Below, one piece after another: positions 11,515 through 20,763 of a stretch of DNA of 64,000 nt. Position 1 is the stretch's first letter. Each line of letters begins with the position of its first letter. Position numbers and translations under genes: made by a program. The stretch lies in the NCBI GenBank assembly GCA_910579495.1, contig CAJTVD010000007.1, positions 16,895 through 80,894 on the forward strand, given 5' to 3'. The notes beneath the pieces were generated by a model that worked only from the letters and a program-made list of their open reading frames with translations, was not told the DNA's origin and made no database searches. Source of the DNA: an uncultured Lachnospiraceae bacterium (GTDB lineage Bacteria > Bacillota > Clostridia > Lachnospirales > Lachnospiraceae).

Positions 11515-12525
11515 CTATATGCTTTTCTCTGCTTTGTGCGGGAAATGCTTCTGGTATTGGCAAATTTCAAAAATTACATCCTTATACATCTCTGCCAGCC
11601 CTTTCGTAGGCTTCCACCCTATTTCCCGCAGCTTTTCTCCCGAAAGCCGCAGGCCTGTGTCCGGTGCATATCCGTTTTTCATAGGATCTTCTATTCCAAT
11701 TCCTACCTTTATCCTGCCTCCGGCTATCTGCCGGGCAACCAGGCCTGCCATATCGCGTACTGACATTGTATTCCCCTCATTTACTACATTATAAACTTCT
11801 CCGTCAGTCCCCTTATTTAATATTGTAAAAATTGCATTTACAGCATCCTCTGATGCACAGTAATTTCCTAAAGAAGCTCCCCCTGTCTTCAGCTCAATGT
11901 CCCTGCCTTCATATGCTGCCCTGGCAAACTGCATAAAAACACGCCCATCATCTACCCTGGCTCCCCTGCCAAATATCTGTGCCAGCCTGGCAATTTTTAC
12001 AGGTATGCGGTATTCCTGCTGATAAATATGGCAGTAATGCTCCGCCATCCGTTTCCCTAATGGATAACAGCTCCGCGCAGCTTCTAACGGCAGTTCCCCT
12101 AATTCTTCTTCTCCGCGCAGCCTGCCTGTATCAGCCACCCTCCCATAAACTTCCATAGAAGATAAGTAAACCATGCTTTTTATGGAAAGCTGTCTGGCTA
12201 ATTCCAATATACTCCTTGTACCAAGAACGATACTGTCCGCTGTCTCTACGGGATATGTTACCATTTCAATGGACTGCGTAACAGATGCACAATGGATAAT
12301 ATAATCAACATCTACCGGAAGCACTGTACTGTTTAACTCCATCAGTGAGGATTCTATAAAATGCAGTTTGCCTGTATGTTTTGGCACCATCCCATACATC
12401 TTTGTTACTTTATTCATATTTCTAACAGGTAACAAAATATTATCAAACATTCTTTTGTCAAGAATCTCCTTAACCAGCAAACTGCCGATGAACCCTGTCG
12501 CCCCTGTGACTAGAATATTTTTCAT
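11515..12525 (-). CDS. NAD(P)-dependent epimerase/dehydratase (extended SDR)
   Basis: 336 residues with the extended short-chain dehydrogenase fold: N-terminal GATGFIG nucleotide loop, the CASVTQS segment, and an active-site Tyr-x3-Lys seen as YPLGKRMAEHY. Members act on nucleotide sugars (epimerase, dehydratase or reductase). The exact substrate is not visible. It is the last gene of the locus, 15 bp after the methyltransferase gene, and probably makes or finishes a modified sugar for the polymer. Confidence 0.8.
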   Translation of the reverse strand: MKNILVTGATGFIGSLLVKEILDKRMFDNILLPVRNMNKVTKMYGMVPKHTGKLHFIESSLMELNSTVLPVDVDYIIHCASVTQSIEMVTYPVETADSIVLGTRSILELARQLSIKSMVYLSSMEVYGRVADTGRLRGEEELGELPLEAARSCYPLGKRMAEHYCHIYQQEYRIPVKIARLAQIFGRGARVDDGRVFMQFARAAYEGRDIELKTGGASLGNYCASEDAVNAIFTILNKGTDGEVYNVVNEGNTMSVRDMAGLVARQIAGGRIKVGIGIEDPMKNGYAPDTGLRLSGEKLREIGWKPTKGLAEMYKDVIFEICQYQKHFPHKAEKSI

Positions 12526-12540
12526 TTGCTAAATTCATCC

Positions 12541-13656
12541 TTACAAAATCTCTATTGCTACCCTCTCAGTCAATTGATGCCCGCCGCCAAAGGCACAGGC
12601 TATGTATTTAAACCTTAGCCCCGTTTCCTCCACAAATTCCACCAGTGCCTTATATTCATCATCCTGCCAGCCAATTTGCCCGGCCAGCTCATCAAAGCAG
12701 ATAACCGTTCCCCTGCCAATATTATCCTTCAAAAGTGAAAGTACACATTTTGTTGAACTATACAAATCACAGTCAATGTGGATAAAAGAGCACTGTTCTG
12801 ATTTATGCGCTTTAATAAAGCCTGGAAGTGTCTCGTCAAACCACCCCTTTATTAGCCTTACGTTTTCATTCACTACAGGCAGCTTCCCATTTTCGTTGAA
12901 CTTTCCCTGCTGATAACCAGGCAGCCACCCCTCCGGCAACCCTTCAAAGCTGTCAAACCCGTAAATAATTTGGGGGCTGATCCTATTGGATATATAATTT
13001 ATGGAACTGCCTTTATACACGCCGAATTCTAAGTATAGCCCCTCTTTATGCCGAACATTCTCAAGCACATAATCGTAATATAAATTTCTTTCTTCAAAAA
13101 TAACATTTTTGCCAGGAGCATCCGGAGCCTCTATGAAATTTCGGGCAATAAATTTTGCCGCCTTTTCTTCATAGTATTTTTTTAAAAACAGGTTTGTATA
13201 ACGCATCCTGTCCTGTCCATAAATACAATCAACTTTTTTGGTGATATAATTTATTTTATTATTGAGAATGTTCATATTATCAAGTATGTTATTTACCCTG
13301 CTGCTTTGTCTTATATGAAGTATATACGCCATGCCTCTTTCCGTAAACAAATCAAACACCCTGCCCAATTCATTATCCGTGACAGCCGCCGATACTATTT
13401 TCTCTCTTTCAATTCCAATAGAAACTGCGTATTCAAATATTTCTTTCTGATGCACCACCGAACTAATAAAAATGAAATCATAGTCCAGCCCTTTCATACT
13501 CCCAGGTGCCATAACCCTGCTTTCGCCTAACACATTCTTTTCTTTTTTTCCTTCATCAGTGTCAATATAGCCTATTACTTCCGCTACATCCTTATCAAAA
13601 CACTTAGACAGGCCCAGCGCCATTCCACCGGCACCCCATATCAAAATTTTTTTCAT
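12541..13656 (-). CDS. TylF/MycF-type methyltransferase with N-terminal Rossmann module
   Basis: 371 residues in two parts. Residues 1-75 form the Rossmann module shared by four proteins of this locus (ILIWGAGGMALGL ... GYIDTDEGKK ... DFIFISS). Residues about 175-371 match the TylF/macrocin O-methyltransferase family: YLEFGVYKGSSINYIS is the SAM site, FDSFEGLPEGW and HIDCDLYSSTK carry metal and substrate acids, and ICFDELAG follows. The likely job is O-methylation of a sugar in the glycopolymer. The partner of the N-terminal module is unknown. Confidence 0.78.
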   Translation of the reverse strand: MKKILIWGAGGMALGLSKCFDKDVAEVIGYIDTDEGKKEKNVLGESRVMAPGSMKGLDYDFIFISSVVHQKEIFEYAVSIGIEREKIVSAAVTDNELGRVFDLFTERGMAYILHIRQSSRVNNILDNMNILNNKINYITKKVDCIYGQDRMRYTNLFLKKYYEEKAAKFIARNFIEAPDAPGKNVIFEERNLYYDYVLENVRHKEGLYLEFGVYKGSSINYISNRISPQIIYGFDSFEGLPEGWLPGYQQGKFNENGKLPVVNENVRLIKGWFDETLPGFIKAHKSEQCSFIHIDCDLYSSTKCVLSLLKDNIGRGTVICFDELAGQIGWQDDEYKALVEFVEETGLRFKYIACAFGGGHQLTERVAIEIL

Positions 13657-13672
13657 ATCTATACTCCTGGCA

Positions 13673-14086
13673 TTATTTTCTTAATTCTAATAAAGTGGCA
13701 TTAATCAGCGTGGATGAAGTCCCTTTATAATATGGGAAATAGACGATCTTAACACCAACCTCTTTAAACTGCTTTTCGTAGCCATTCCACTTATCTGTGT
13801 TATACCAGTCATCCCCTACAAACATAACGTCAAACTTTAATTTTTTCCACATTTCAAACTTATCCATTGATTCCTGGGGCACTGCCGCATCCACATATTT
13901 TATATTCCTTACAATTTCCATCCTTTCCCCAAAAGGAATCACCGACTTCTTATGTTTATAGGACACCAGTTCATCTGTTGTCACTCCCACAATAAGCTTA
14001 TCGCACATCCCCTTCGCGTTTTTAAGCATATTTAGGTGCCCTACATGAAAGAGGTCAAAAACGCCCGCCGCATAGCCTATAACCAC
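13673..14086 (-). CDS. TagD-type cytidylyltransferase
   Basis: Nucleotidyltransferase of the glycerol-3-phosphate cytidylyltransferase family, expected to make CDP-glycerol or a related CDP-alcohol. 137 residues. Key motifs are GVFDLFHVGHLNMLKNAK (HxGH at the active site), KSVIPFGERMEIV and a C-terminal GTSSTLI, all as in TagD. I chose the GTG at 14086: it begins two bases after the asnB stop, has GGAGG seven to eight bases upstream inside the end of asnB, and gives the usual short N-terminus. It could feed the two CDP-glycerol transferase-like proteins of the locus. Confidence 0.82.
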   Translation of the reverse strand: MVIGYAAGVFDLFHVGHLNMLKNAKGMCDKLIVGVTTDELVSYKHKKSVIPFGERMEIVRNIKYVDAAVPQESMDKFEMWKKLKFDVMFVGDDWYNTDKWNGYEKQFKEVGVKIVYFPYYKGTSSTLINATLLELRK

Positions 14087-14088
14087 CT

Positions 14089-15915
14089 CTACCACCTCCA
14101 ATCCTTTGTAAAATAAAGACCATAAAATAATTCCATGTTTAAAAACATCCATATTATCTGGTTTCCGTTTTTGTACTGCCTGCATGTGTCAATTAGCTTT
14201 TCAGCAGACTGTTCCTTTAGCCATATTTTTTCTTTAGCCCCTTGCCTGAGCATCGCATAAAGGCTATTATCCCACAACATAAGCGGAACCGGAAATCCCA
14301 CTTTTTTTCTGTCAACTACAGCGGAGGGCAGATATCCATATGCTGTCTGCCTTAATAAATACTTAGGCACATCCAGGACTTCACTATAGCTGGCAGATGC
14401 CTTTCCCTTAGCCTCCTGTCTGGCCATTTTACTTTTCCAGTGCAGCTTAAGAGAGTAGGGAACATTTTCATATACATATTCTACTAGCTCATGGTCCAAA
14501 AATGGCACCCTTGCTTCCACAGAAGCTAACATTGTTGTCGAATCCACCCTCTGTAATAACCCCTTTATATGGTACTTGTGAAAAAAATAAAATACATTGT
14601 ATTCATTTCTTCCCTCAGCAAATTTTTGTTTTATATTCCCGTCGTAAAAATCTCTCCTGCCTTTGCCCACTGCTAAAAATTCGTTTCTAATTTTACGTGG
14701 CACATACTCATATCTCTGGATAAAATAATCATAAAAATCCTCCTGTTTCTCACTGTTTTCATAGTCAAAGGGGGTACGGAAGATCCTCCCATAGCCTCCC
14801 AACAGTTCATCAGCCCCCTCACCTGAAAGGACCACCGTAATGTCTTTCTTCAATTCCCGGGACATAACTGCCAAGGGGACTTCATTCGGTACCCCTAACG
14901 GCGCATCCTTATATCCAATGATTTCTTTCATCTGGTCCAGATAATTCTCTTGGGTCATCAAAATTTCATGGTGCAATGTCTTATATTGCCCTGAAACCAT
15001 CCTCGCATAGCCAAACTCATTCATCTCAGGAAAACCAACCGTATAGGTATTCACTCTATGCTCTGACTTTTCAGCCACCATTGCCGTTAGAAGGGAAGAA
15101 TCAATCCCGCCGCTTAGATAAGTCCCCAATGGCACATCCGCAATTGTCCTTCTCGAAACTGCCTTTCCCAAACGCTCATCAAACGCCTTTTTAACCACCG
15201 CCTCGTCCTGGCACTCTTCCATGTTAAAGCTTTCAGGAATATCCCAATATCTTTTTTCTTTTACTTGTATCTGCTTTTTAGTCTCAATACGGAGATATGT
15301 CCCGGCTTTTACTTGAAAAATCCCTTTAAAAAAAGTGAAGGGCTCCCTTACATACCTATATCCGAAATAGTCATCCACAGATGCCCCGTCCAAAACCGCA
15401 TCCACCAATCCGCTGGCAAGTATTCCCTTAATTTCGGAAGAAAAAATTAGCTTTTCAGGATCCTGATAATAAAAAAGTGGTTTAATGCCGAACCTGTCCC
15501 TGCATAAATAAAGCATGCTTTCCCAAGTATCGTAAACAGCAAATGCAAACATTCCATTACAGACCTTTAAAAACGCATCAATACCATAACATTCCAGATA
15601 AGCCAGCAGAACTTCTGTATCTGAAGTAGTTTTGTAGAGATAATCTGTCTGTGCCTTCAGGCTTTGGTAATTGTAGGTCTCACCATTATAGCTTAACACC
15701 CACCGCCCGGATGCTGATGCCATAGGCTGGGCGGAACGGGTATCCAAATCAATGATACTGAGCCGCCTGTGCCCTATGGCTATTTTTCCACTTTCAATGA
15801 CAACCGTTTTCCCCATATCGGGCCCCCTGTGTAACAGCGACCCATTCATCTTTTCTATCCTTCTGCTGATTTGGGGATCATACTTTTTCAATAAAATTCC
15901 GTTGATTCCGCACAT
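14089..15915 (-). CDS. asnB: Asparagine synthetase-type glutamine amidotransferase
   Basis: 608 residues with an N-terminal class II glutaminase (Cys2 nucleophile in MCGINGI, then HRGPD) and a C-terminal ATP-pyrophosphatase synthetase domain with SGGIDSSLLTA and LSGEGADELLGGYGR. True asparagine synthesis and amidation of a sugar carboxylate both fit. In surface-polysaccharide loci such proteins usually amidate a uronic acid, so I favour that here. The gene is 39 bp from its upstream neighbour and its end carries the ribosome site of the next gene. Confidence 0.85.
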   Translation of the reverse strand: MCGINGILLKKYDPQISRRIEKMNGSLLHRGPDMGKTVVIESGKIAIGHRRLSIIDLDTRSAQPMASASGRWVLSYNGETYNYQSLKAQTDYLYKTTSDTEVLLAYLECYGIDAFLKVCNGMFAFAVYDTWESMLYLCRDRFGIKPLFYYQDPEKLIFSSEIKGILASGLVDAVLDGASVDDYFGYRYVREPFTFFKGIFQVKAGTYLRIETKKQIQVKEKRYWDIPESFNMEECQDEAVVKKAFDERLGKAVSRRTIADVPLGTYLSGGIDSSLLTAMVAEKSEHRVNTYTVGFPEMNEFGYARMVSGQYKTLHHEILMTQENYLDQMKEIIGYKDAPLGVPNEVPLAVMSRELKKDITVVLSGEGADELLGGYGRIFRTPFDYENSEKQEDFYDYFIQRYEYVPRKIRNEFLAVGKGRRDFYDGNIKQKFAEGRNEYNVFYFFHKYHIKGLLQRVDSTTMLASVEARVPFLDHELVEYVYENVPYSLKLHWKSKMARQEAKGKASASYSEVLDVPKYLLRQTAYGYLPSAVVDRKKVGFPVPLMLWDNSLYAMLRQGAKEKIWLKEQSAEKLIDTCRQYKNGNQIIWMFLNMELFYGLYFTKDWRW

Positions 15916-15954
15916 AGCCGTCCCTCCTTCCGCTGCTTCATATCAGCGCAGATA

Positions 15955-17586
15955 TTATCCATGAAGCTTTTGAAGTATCATTTCACTGATTTTTGAATAT
16001 GCCATCTGATTGATATGCCATGGAAAACAGCCGTGCCGGAATTGCTGTGAAGTATAATAAAAATCCTTTCCGGTTAAATGATCAATCACTGTTATCCCCG
16101 GGCATTTTGCCACGAAATAATCATAATACAAATCCAAAAGCCCGTTGATTTCCTTAATCTTTTTCACTTCCGGATAGGCTATCAGTTCTTTACCGCTTAT
16201 ACCGTCATGGTTCACACCATAGTTTTCACATAATTTCATCCTGACAAGAATAATTTTCTCACAGGGAATATAGCGCATCAGTAAATCAATAAACCGGCCG
16301 CAGCTTTCCTTCCACAATCTGGTAGTATTTTCATCAAATCTTAATAATGTTTCATATTTCATGGATTTTGCAGATTGGGTTTCCAAAAATGCATCGCTCA
16401 ATGTAAAATAGTTATCACCCAGAAGGCCAATATCATAGCGCTCTTCCAGAAAGTCAATTAAAATAACATCTGCATCCTGAAAGTCAGCAATATTCTTTTG
16501 CAAAAATCTATTTGTAAAATCATTTATAATTCCCATTTTCCTAAAAGGATTATCTGACAATACCGGGATAAAATTCAAATCCCGGCTGTTCTTATTCATT
16601 AAGCTGATAATGCTTTGGAACCCATAATATTCCTGTAGGATTTCGTCCGGTTCACTGTTCATAATTATTTTGCTAACAGTATAAAGATTATAACTCCCCC
16701 AGGTTACCACCTTGGGCTCTTTTAATTTGCCATTCCCCTGAAAATACGCAGCGTAAAAATCATTTTGCAAATCTACAAAACCTTTGCAATAAGAATTACA
16801 CACACGTCTTACCATACGGTAATTAATTTTCAGCCGCCTGCCAATATACTGCTCCATTTCGTCATGATATTGCCCGAATAAATTATGCCTTTTAAAGAGA
16901 TCCACCAATGTATACAAGCATTTTATCCTGTCATCCAATTTATTAAAATCGCTTGTTGTACTGCCTGGATGGTTTCTGTAGAAATATAATCCCTCACCTA
17001 TAAAGCTAATCCTCCCGGCATATGCAAAAAGTATTGGAATCGCCGCAACATCTTCAAAGAAATGTGCGGGAAAGGAAAAATCTGTCTTTCTAAATAATTC
17101 TGTTTTGTATAGCTTTCCAACCGGATATGAGGAAATTCTGAAAACATAATTCTTATCCCTCCCGCGTTCTAAGCATTCATCACAAAATAACTCTTCATAT
17201 TTTACTGCTATTTTCTCCTCGTTTATCACCGTCCTGTATAAATTGCAGACTGCAATATCCGCCCCATTCCCAGAAAGGGAATCCATCAGTTTTTCAACAA
17301 TATGCCCGTCCACCCAATCATCTGAATCGACAAACATGATGTATTCTCCCCCCGCCACGCTGATACCCTTATTTCTGGCTATTCCCTGCCCGGAATTTTC
17401 CTGATTGATTATCCGGATCCTGCTATCCTTTTTCCCATAGTCTTCACAGACAGAAAGGGAATTATCTGTAGAGCCGTCATTTACCAATATAATCTCAATG
17501 TCACGGAATGTCTGATTGATTAATGACTCAATGCACTTTCCCAGATAAATCTGTGCATTATATATAGGTACAATAATTGATACCAC
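15955..17586 (-). CDS. Family 2 glycosyltransferase with C-terminal SGNH/DUF6270-like domain
   Basis: 543 residues. The N-terminal GT-A domain (about 1-230) shows VSIIVPIYNAQIYLGKCI, ILVNDGSTDNSL and MFVDSDDWVDG with the DxD-type metal site, so it transfers a sugar from a nucleotide donor. The C-terminal 220 residues (from about residue 320) contain VILIDFLEERYDIG and HGCFPWHINQMAYSKI, resembling DUF6270 (an SGNH-hydrolase-like fold); this is a tentative match and would suggest an acyl-transfer or esterase step. The GTG start follows AGGGGG, 11 bp after the radical SAM gene. Confidence 0.8.
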   Translation of the reverse strand: MVSIIVPIYNAQIYLGKCIESLINQTFRDIEIILVNDGSTDNSLSVCEDYGKKDSRIRIINQENSGQGIARNKGISVAGGEYIMFVDSDDWVDGHIVEKLMDSLSGNGADIAVCNLYRTVINEEKIAVKYEELFCDECLERGRDKNYVFRISSYPVGKLYKTELFRKTDFSFPAHFFEDVAAIPILFAYAGRISFIGEGLYFYRNHPGSTTSDFNKLDDRIKCLYTLVDLFKRHNLFGQYHDEMEQYIGRRLKINYRMVRRVCNSYCKGFVDLQNDFYAAYFQGNGKLKEPKVVTWGSYNLYTVSKIIMNSEPDEILQEYYGFQSIISLMNKNSRDLNFIPVLSDNPFRKMGIINDFTNRFLQKNIADFQDADVILIDFLEERYDIGLLGDNYFTLSDAFLETQSAKSMKYETLLRFDENTTRLWKESCGRFIDLLMRYIPCEKIILVRMKLCENYGVNHDGISGKELIAYPEVKKIKEINGLLDLYYDYFVAKCPGITVIDHLTGKDFYYTSQQFRHGCFPWHINQMAYSKISEMILQKLHG

Positions 17587-17597
17587 CTCGCCGCCCC

Positions 17598-19247
17598 CTA
17601 TGAAATATCAAATGCAAACTCAACCTTGTTTTTATTATAATCTAAGTTATGGATTACTTCCTTTATCTCCGGCTTTAAAACTTTATTATCATCGAATATC
17701 CTAACGCCCTCAAATTCCTTTGAATTGTAGGTTCCCCAATTACGGATTGGTGTCAAATAAACTTTGTCAACCCCCAGCTTTTCCCCCCACTGTATAAAGG
17801 CCGGTATTTCCCGGTAGTTATCCCATTGCACACACATATTAATTTGAAAATAATCCAATTCCCCGCATTTCCTTTTTTCCGCCAGCATCTGCAGGTTTTT
17901 CCCAAGATTATCCCATGAATCTACATTATTGCTCCTGCGCAGTTTCCTGTAGGTTGTTTTATCTGCCGCATCAATCGATACAATAATTTTTAATTTCCTG
18001 TATTTTATCTTTAGTTTTTCAAAGTATTCTTCGGTTAATAACGTTCCATTGGTCCGCAAGTCCAGTGAACTTCTCTTTCCGCCCCCATGAAACATCAGTT
18101 CCTTATAAACATTGCTAAAGAAAACTTCTCCCTGGCCACCCAAAAGTAAAGTATTACAGCTTTCCAGCCAGCCAGAGGATATGATGATATCCCTTGCCAT
18201 TTCTGTTTTTCTTTTCCGCCCGCCGTTTTCAACAATTACACAATCCCTACATGACTTACAAAATAAATTACATGTTTTGTCAATCCCGATTTCCAACACG
18301 TCCGGTATATGCTTTGTCTCAGGCAGGCCAGCCATTCTTTTATCCGTTGTATCTGCCTGGGGCTTTAAATGTACACAAGTATTCACATTACAAAAGGAAT
18401 AAGTCCTATTAATTAAAGACAGGCGGAATATTTTTGCTATAGAAGAATTCCATATTTCGTCTGGGGAGCTCTCCAAAATATTACCTACTGAATCGCTCCA
18501 GTCACCACAGCAAAAATGAAAATCATACACCGAATTTATAACCGAATAGTAAAAGGGGCGGGCACAAATCGTTTGGTCCTGCATAGCCCCATAATAGGTC
18601 TTCATCAACATCAGTGACGGTATTTTCCCTGAACTCTCTATATAATCTTCATCTAAGGTGCAAAATAGCTCCTCCGCATATATGTAATTTACATCAGAAC
18701 CAAAAGTATCTGTCTCTTTTTCGCACAAGATACACAATAAGTTTTCTTTTGTATTATCCCCATACCACCCACAATTGCCGTTTATGTCATACTCATCATC
18801 TATTCTGATTTTATCAAAAATATATTTAAAATCTTCTCTGTGTTTATATGTCCCAACCAGCCTGATATATCTGCTGCCCAGAAAATGATATAAGCTTTCT
18901 GCATCTTCATATCCCATTATAGAATGGTTATATGCCAGCCCATAAATATTGTGAGAATAGTAAATAAATGCATCAATCCCTAATTTCTGTAACTGCTTTT
19001 TGATCTGCGGGAAATATTGCGTTGCAATGACTACTGTTACCCTGTCTTTCATCCGGACGATTTCTTCTACACTGTAAACAGGGTAATTAGAAAATTGCTT
19101 TCCCCACTTTTCCGTATCATTATCACAGCACCCTATGACCGTCCAACCCTTTTTCAGCAAATCCTTTATGCAGCGTTTTCCCCATTTCCCACAACCGAAA
19201 ACAACAATCTCTTTTTCACATACATCCGCTAAATACATTTTTTTCAT
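17598..19247 (-). CDS. Radical SAM protein with N-terminal Rossmann module and SPASM-like segment
   Basis: 549 residues. Residues 1-90 are the locus's shared Rossmann module (IVVFGCGKWGKRCI ... GCCDNDTEKWG ... VVIAT). Residues about 225-295 contain Cys228, Cys246-Cys247, Cys286 and Cys291 around GNILESSPDEIWNS, the look of a SPASM auxiliary-cluster region. The radical SAM core follows with Cys326-x3-Cys330-x2-Cys333 (IGIDKTCNLFCKSC). The auxiliary segment therefore precedes the core, the reverse of the usual order. The reaction is unknown; a radical modification of a sugar or polyol is plausible from context. Confidence 0.78.
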   Translation of the reverse strand: MKKMYLADVCEKEIVVFGCGKWGKRCIKDLLKKGWTVIGCCDNDTEKWGKQFSNYPVYSVEEIVRMKDRVTVVIATQYFPQIKKQLQKLGIDAFIYYSHNIYGLAYNHSIMGYEDAESLYHFLGSRYIRLVGTYKHREDFKYIFDKIRIDDEYDINGNCGWYGDNTKENLLCILCEKETDTFGSDVNYIYAEELFCTLDEDYIESSGKIPSLMLMKTYYGAMQDQTICARPFYYSVINSVYDFHFCCGDWSDSVGNILESSPDEIWNSSIAKIFRLSLINRTYSFCNVNTCVHLKPQADTTDKRMAGLPETKHIPDVLEIGIDKTCNLFCKSCRDCVIVENGGRKRKTEMARDIIISSGWLESCNTLLLGGQGEVFFSNVYKELMFHGGGKRSSLDLRTNGTLLTEEYFEKLKIKYRKLKIIVSIDAADKTTYRKLRRSNNVDSWDNLGKNLQMLAEKRKCGELDYFQINMCVQWDNYREIPAFIQWGEKLGVDKVYLTPIRNWGTYNSKEFEGVRIFDDNKVLKPEIKEVIHNLDYNKNKVEFAFDIS

Positions 19248-19253
19248 AGTTAT

Positions 19254-20762
19254 CTACAACCTCAGCCTCTCGCATAATCTTCTGCAATTATTGCCATCCG
19301 GATAATCATGGACCAGCCTGCTTACCCGGCCGCGTTCCTCCGCGAATTCATCACGGCCATTGGCAACACTTCCGATAAAGTCTTTTAACCCATCAATATT
19401 TTCTATTTTCATTCCCGGCATAAGTTCCATTGCATTGGGGACAGAAAACCCTAACTTATAATCTTTCATGTCATCTATTGTGTAACCTATCGGCCTGTCA
19501 AGCAACATAAAGTCAAAGCCTATCGTGGAATAATCTGTAACCATGGCGTCTGCAATTTTCATAATATCATAAATAGTTGCCTGCCAGCTTTCCAGGTCAT
19601 TCTGCGTCATAATGATAAAATTTTCTGCTGAATTTACTTTAAGATGATTCAAGTCCTGCAAAAAATGGGGCTTATAAATTATCAGGATGTTATACTTTCT
19701 GAGCGCATCCATTAATTGGGCCAAATCACCCCCAGAGTGGATGGAAGGGATACCAAACAGAAAATCCTTTGCCGTATCAACACGGTTGGTGTTCTTTCTC
19801 TGCCTAAAAGTAGGCACCCACAATATAATCTTATGGTAAGTATCTGCTTTCATTTTCTCTTTCCACTGCTGTTCCCGTTCCTTTGAACCTTCTGAAAAAA
19901 GGATATCTGTTCTTGGCGAGCCGCACTCCAAAATCCTCTCCCTGTTGACAGAATACTGTTCACTGATAATTGCTGTGCTGAAAGCAGAAGGGCTGATTGC
20001 GTAGTTCAAATTCGGCGGCAGCGTAATAACCCCTTTTGTTGCCTTTATCGGCGGAGAACCATGATTCAGGTAAACACTGACTTGTTCCATGCGAAGTTTA
20101 TGGACTATCTGGTTCTCATATATGATATATTTGGCCCTGCCTACATAAAAATAATATTTAACTACAGCCCACAAGGATAACGCTGTCATGGGCGTGCGCC
20201 TATTGAGATATATTTCTCTGCTGCTGCCCTGGAACCGCTCCGGATGTTCACACAGCCATACCAGCCGATACTTATTAAAATAGTGATTTTCTGCTATATA
20301 TTTCCCCAAGGCCTCCGCATTTTCACAGGTATCCCCTTCCCCGTTTAAAACAATTACATCGCCCAGCGGCAGGCGGCACATGATCCTTACAACATGTTTG
20401 GCCAGCCCAAACCTTTTATTGGGTGCCTTATAGCATATTCCGTATGGATTACCGCATATATTCTGAACCTGGCTAAAAATTTCCTGGTACTTAAGCGCGG
20501 TTATCACTATTACATATTTGCTGATATCTATTTCTTTCAATGCTTCTGCCTGTTTTATTTCAATTTTACATCCGTTTAGCTGAGCGAAAGTGCCTGCCTT
20601 GCTTTTATCATTATCAATAATAAAACTTACCTTTTCTTCCAATTTGAGGTTCTTATATACTTCAAAAAGGTAAAACAAATTTGCACCCGCGCCAAAGCAG
20701 ATAATCCTTTTTTTCCTGGAAATTCTTTTTAGTTTATTTGCCGAACATTCTGACAGCCTCAT
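19254..20762 (-). CDS. CDP-glycerol glycerophosphotransferase family protein with N-terminal Rossmann module
   Basis: 502 residues. The N-terminal module (RIICFGAGANLFYLF ... FIIDNDKSKAG ... YVIVITA) is the shared Rossmann unit. From about residue 115 the protein follows the TagB/TagF family: YLNHGSPPIK, LWVPTFRQRKNT, and near the end MVTDYSTIGFDFMLLDRPIGY with the catalytic-type His, Asp and Ser residues. It should transfer a polyol phosphate from a CDP donor to a glycan. I chose the ATG at 20762 because GGAAGG precedes it and the upstream gene stops just before it. Confidence 0.82.
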   Translation of the reverse strand: MRLSECSANKLKRISRKKRIICFGAGANLFYLFEVYKNLKLEEKVSFIIDNDKSKAGTFAQLNGCKIEIKQAEALKEIDISKYVIVITALKYQEIFSQVQNICGNPYGICYKAPNKRFGLAKHVVRIMCRLPLGDVIVLNGEGDTCENAEALGKYIAENHYFNKYRLVWLCEHPERFQGSSREIYLNRRTPMTALSLWAVVKYYFYVGRAKYIIYENQIVHKLRMEQVSVYLNHGSPPIKATKGVITLPPNLNYAISPSAFSTAIISEQYSVNRERILECGSPRTDILFSEGSKEREQQWKEKMKADTYHKIILWVPTFRQRKNTNRVDTAKDFLFGIPSIHSGGDLAQLMDALRKYNILIIYKPHFLQDLNHLKVNSAENFIIMTQNDLESWQATIYDIMKIADAMVTDYSTIGFDFMLLDRPIGYTIDDMKDYKLGFSVPNAMELMPGMKIENIDGLKDFIGSVANGRDEFAEERGRVSRLVHDYPDGNNCRRLCERLRL

Positions 20763-20763
20763 A

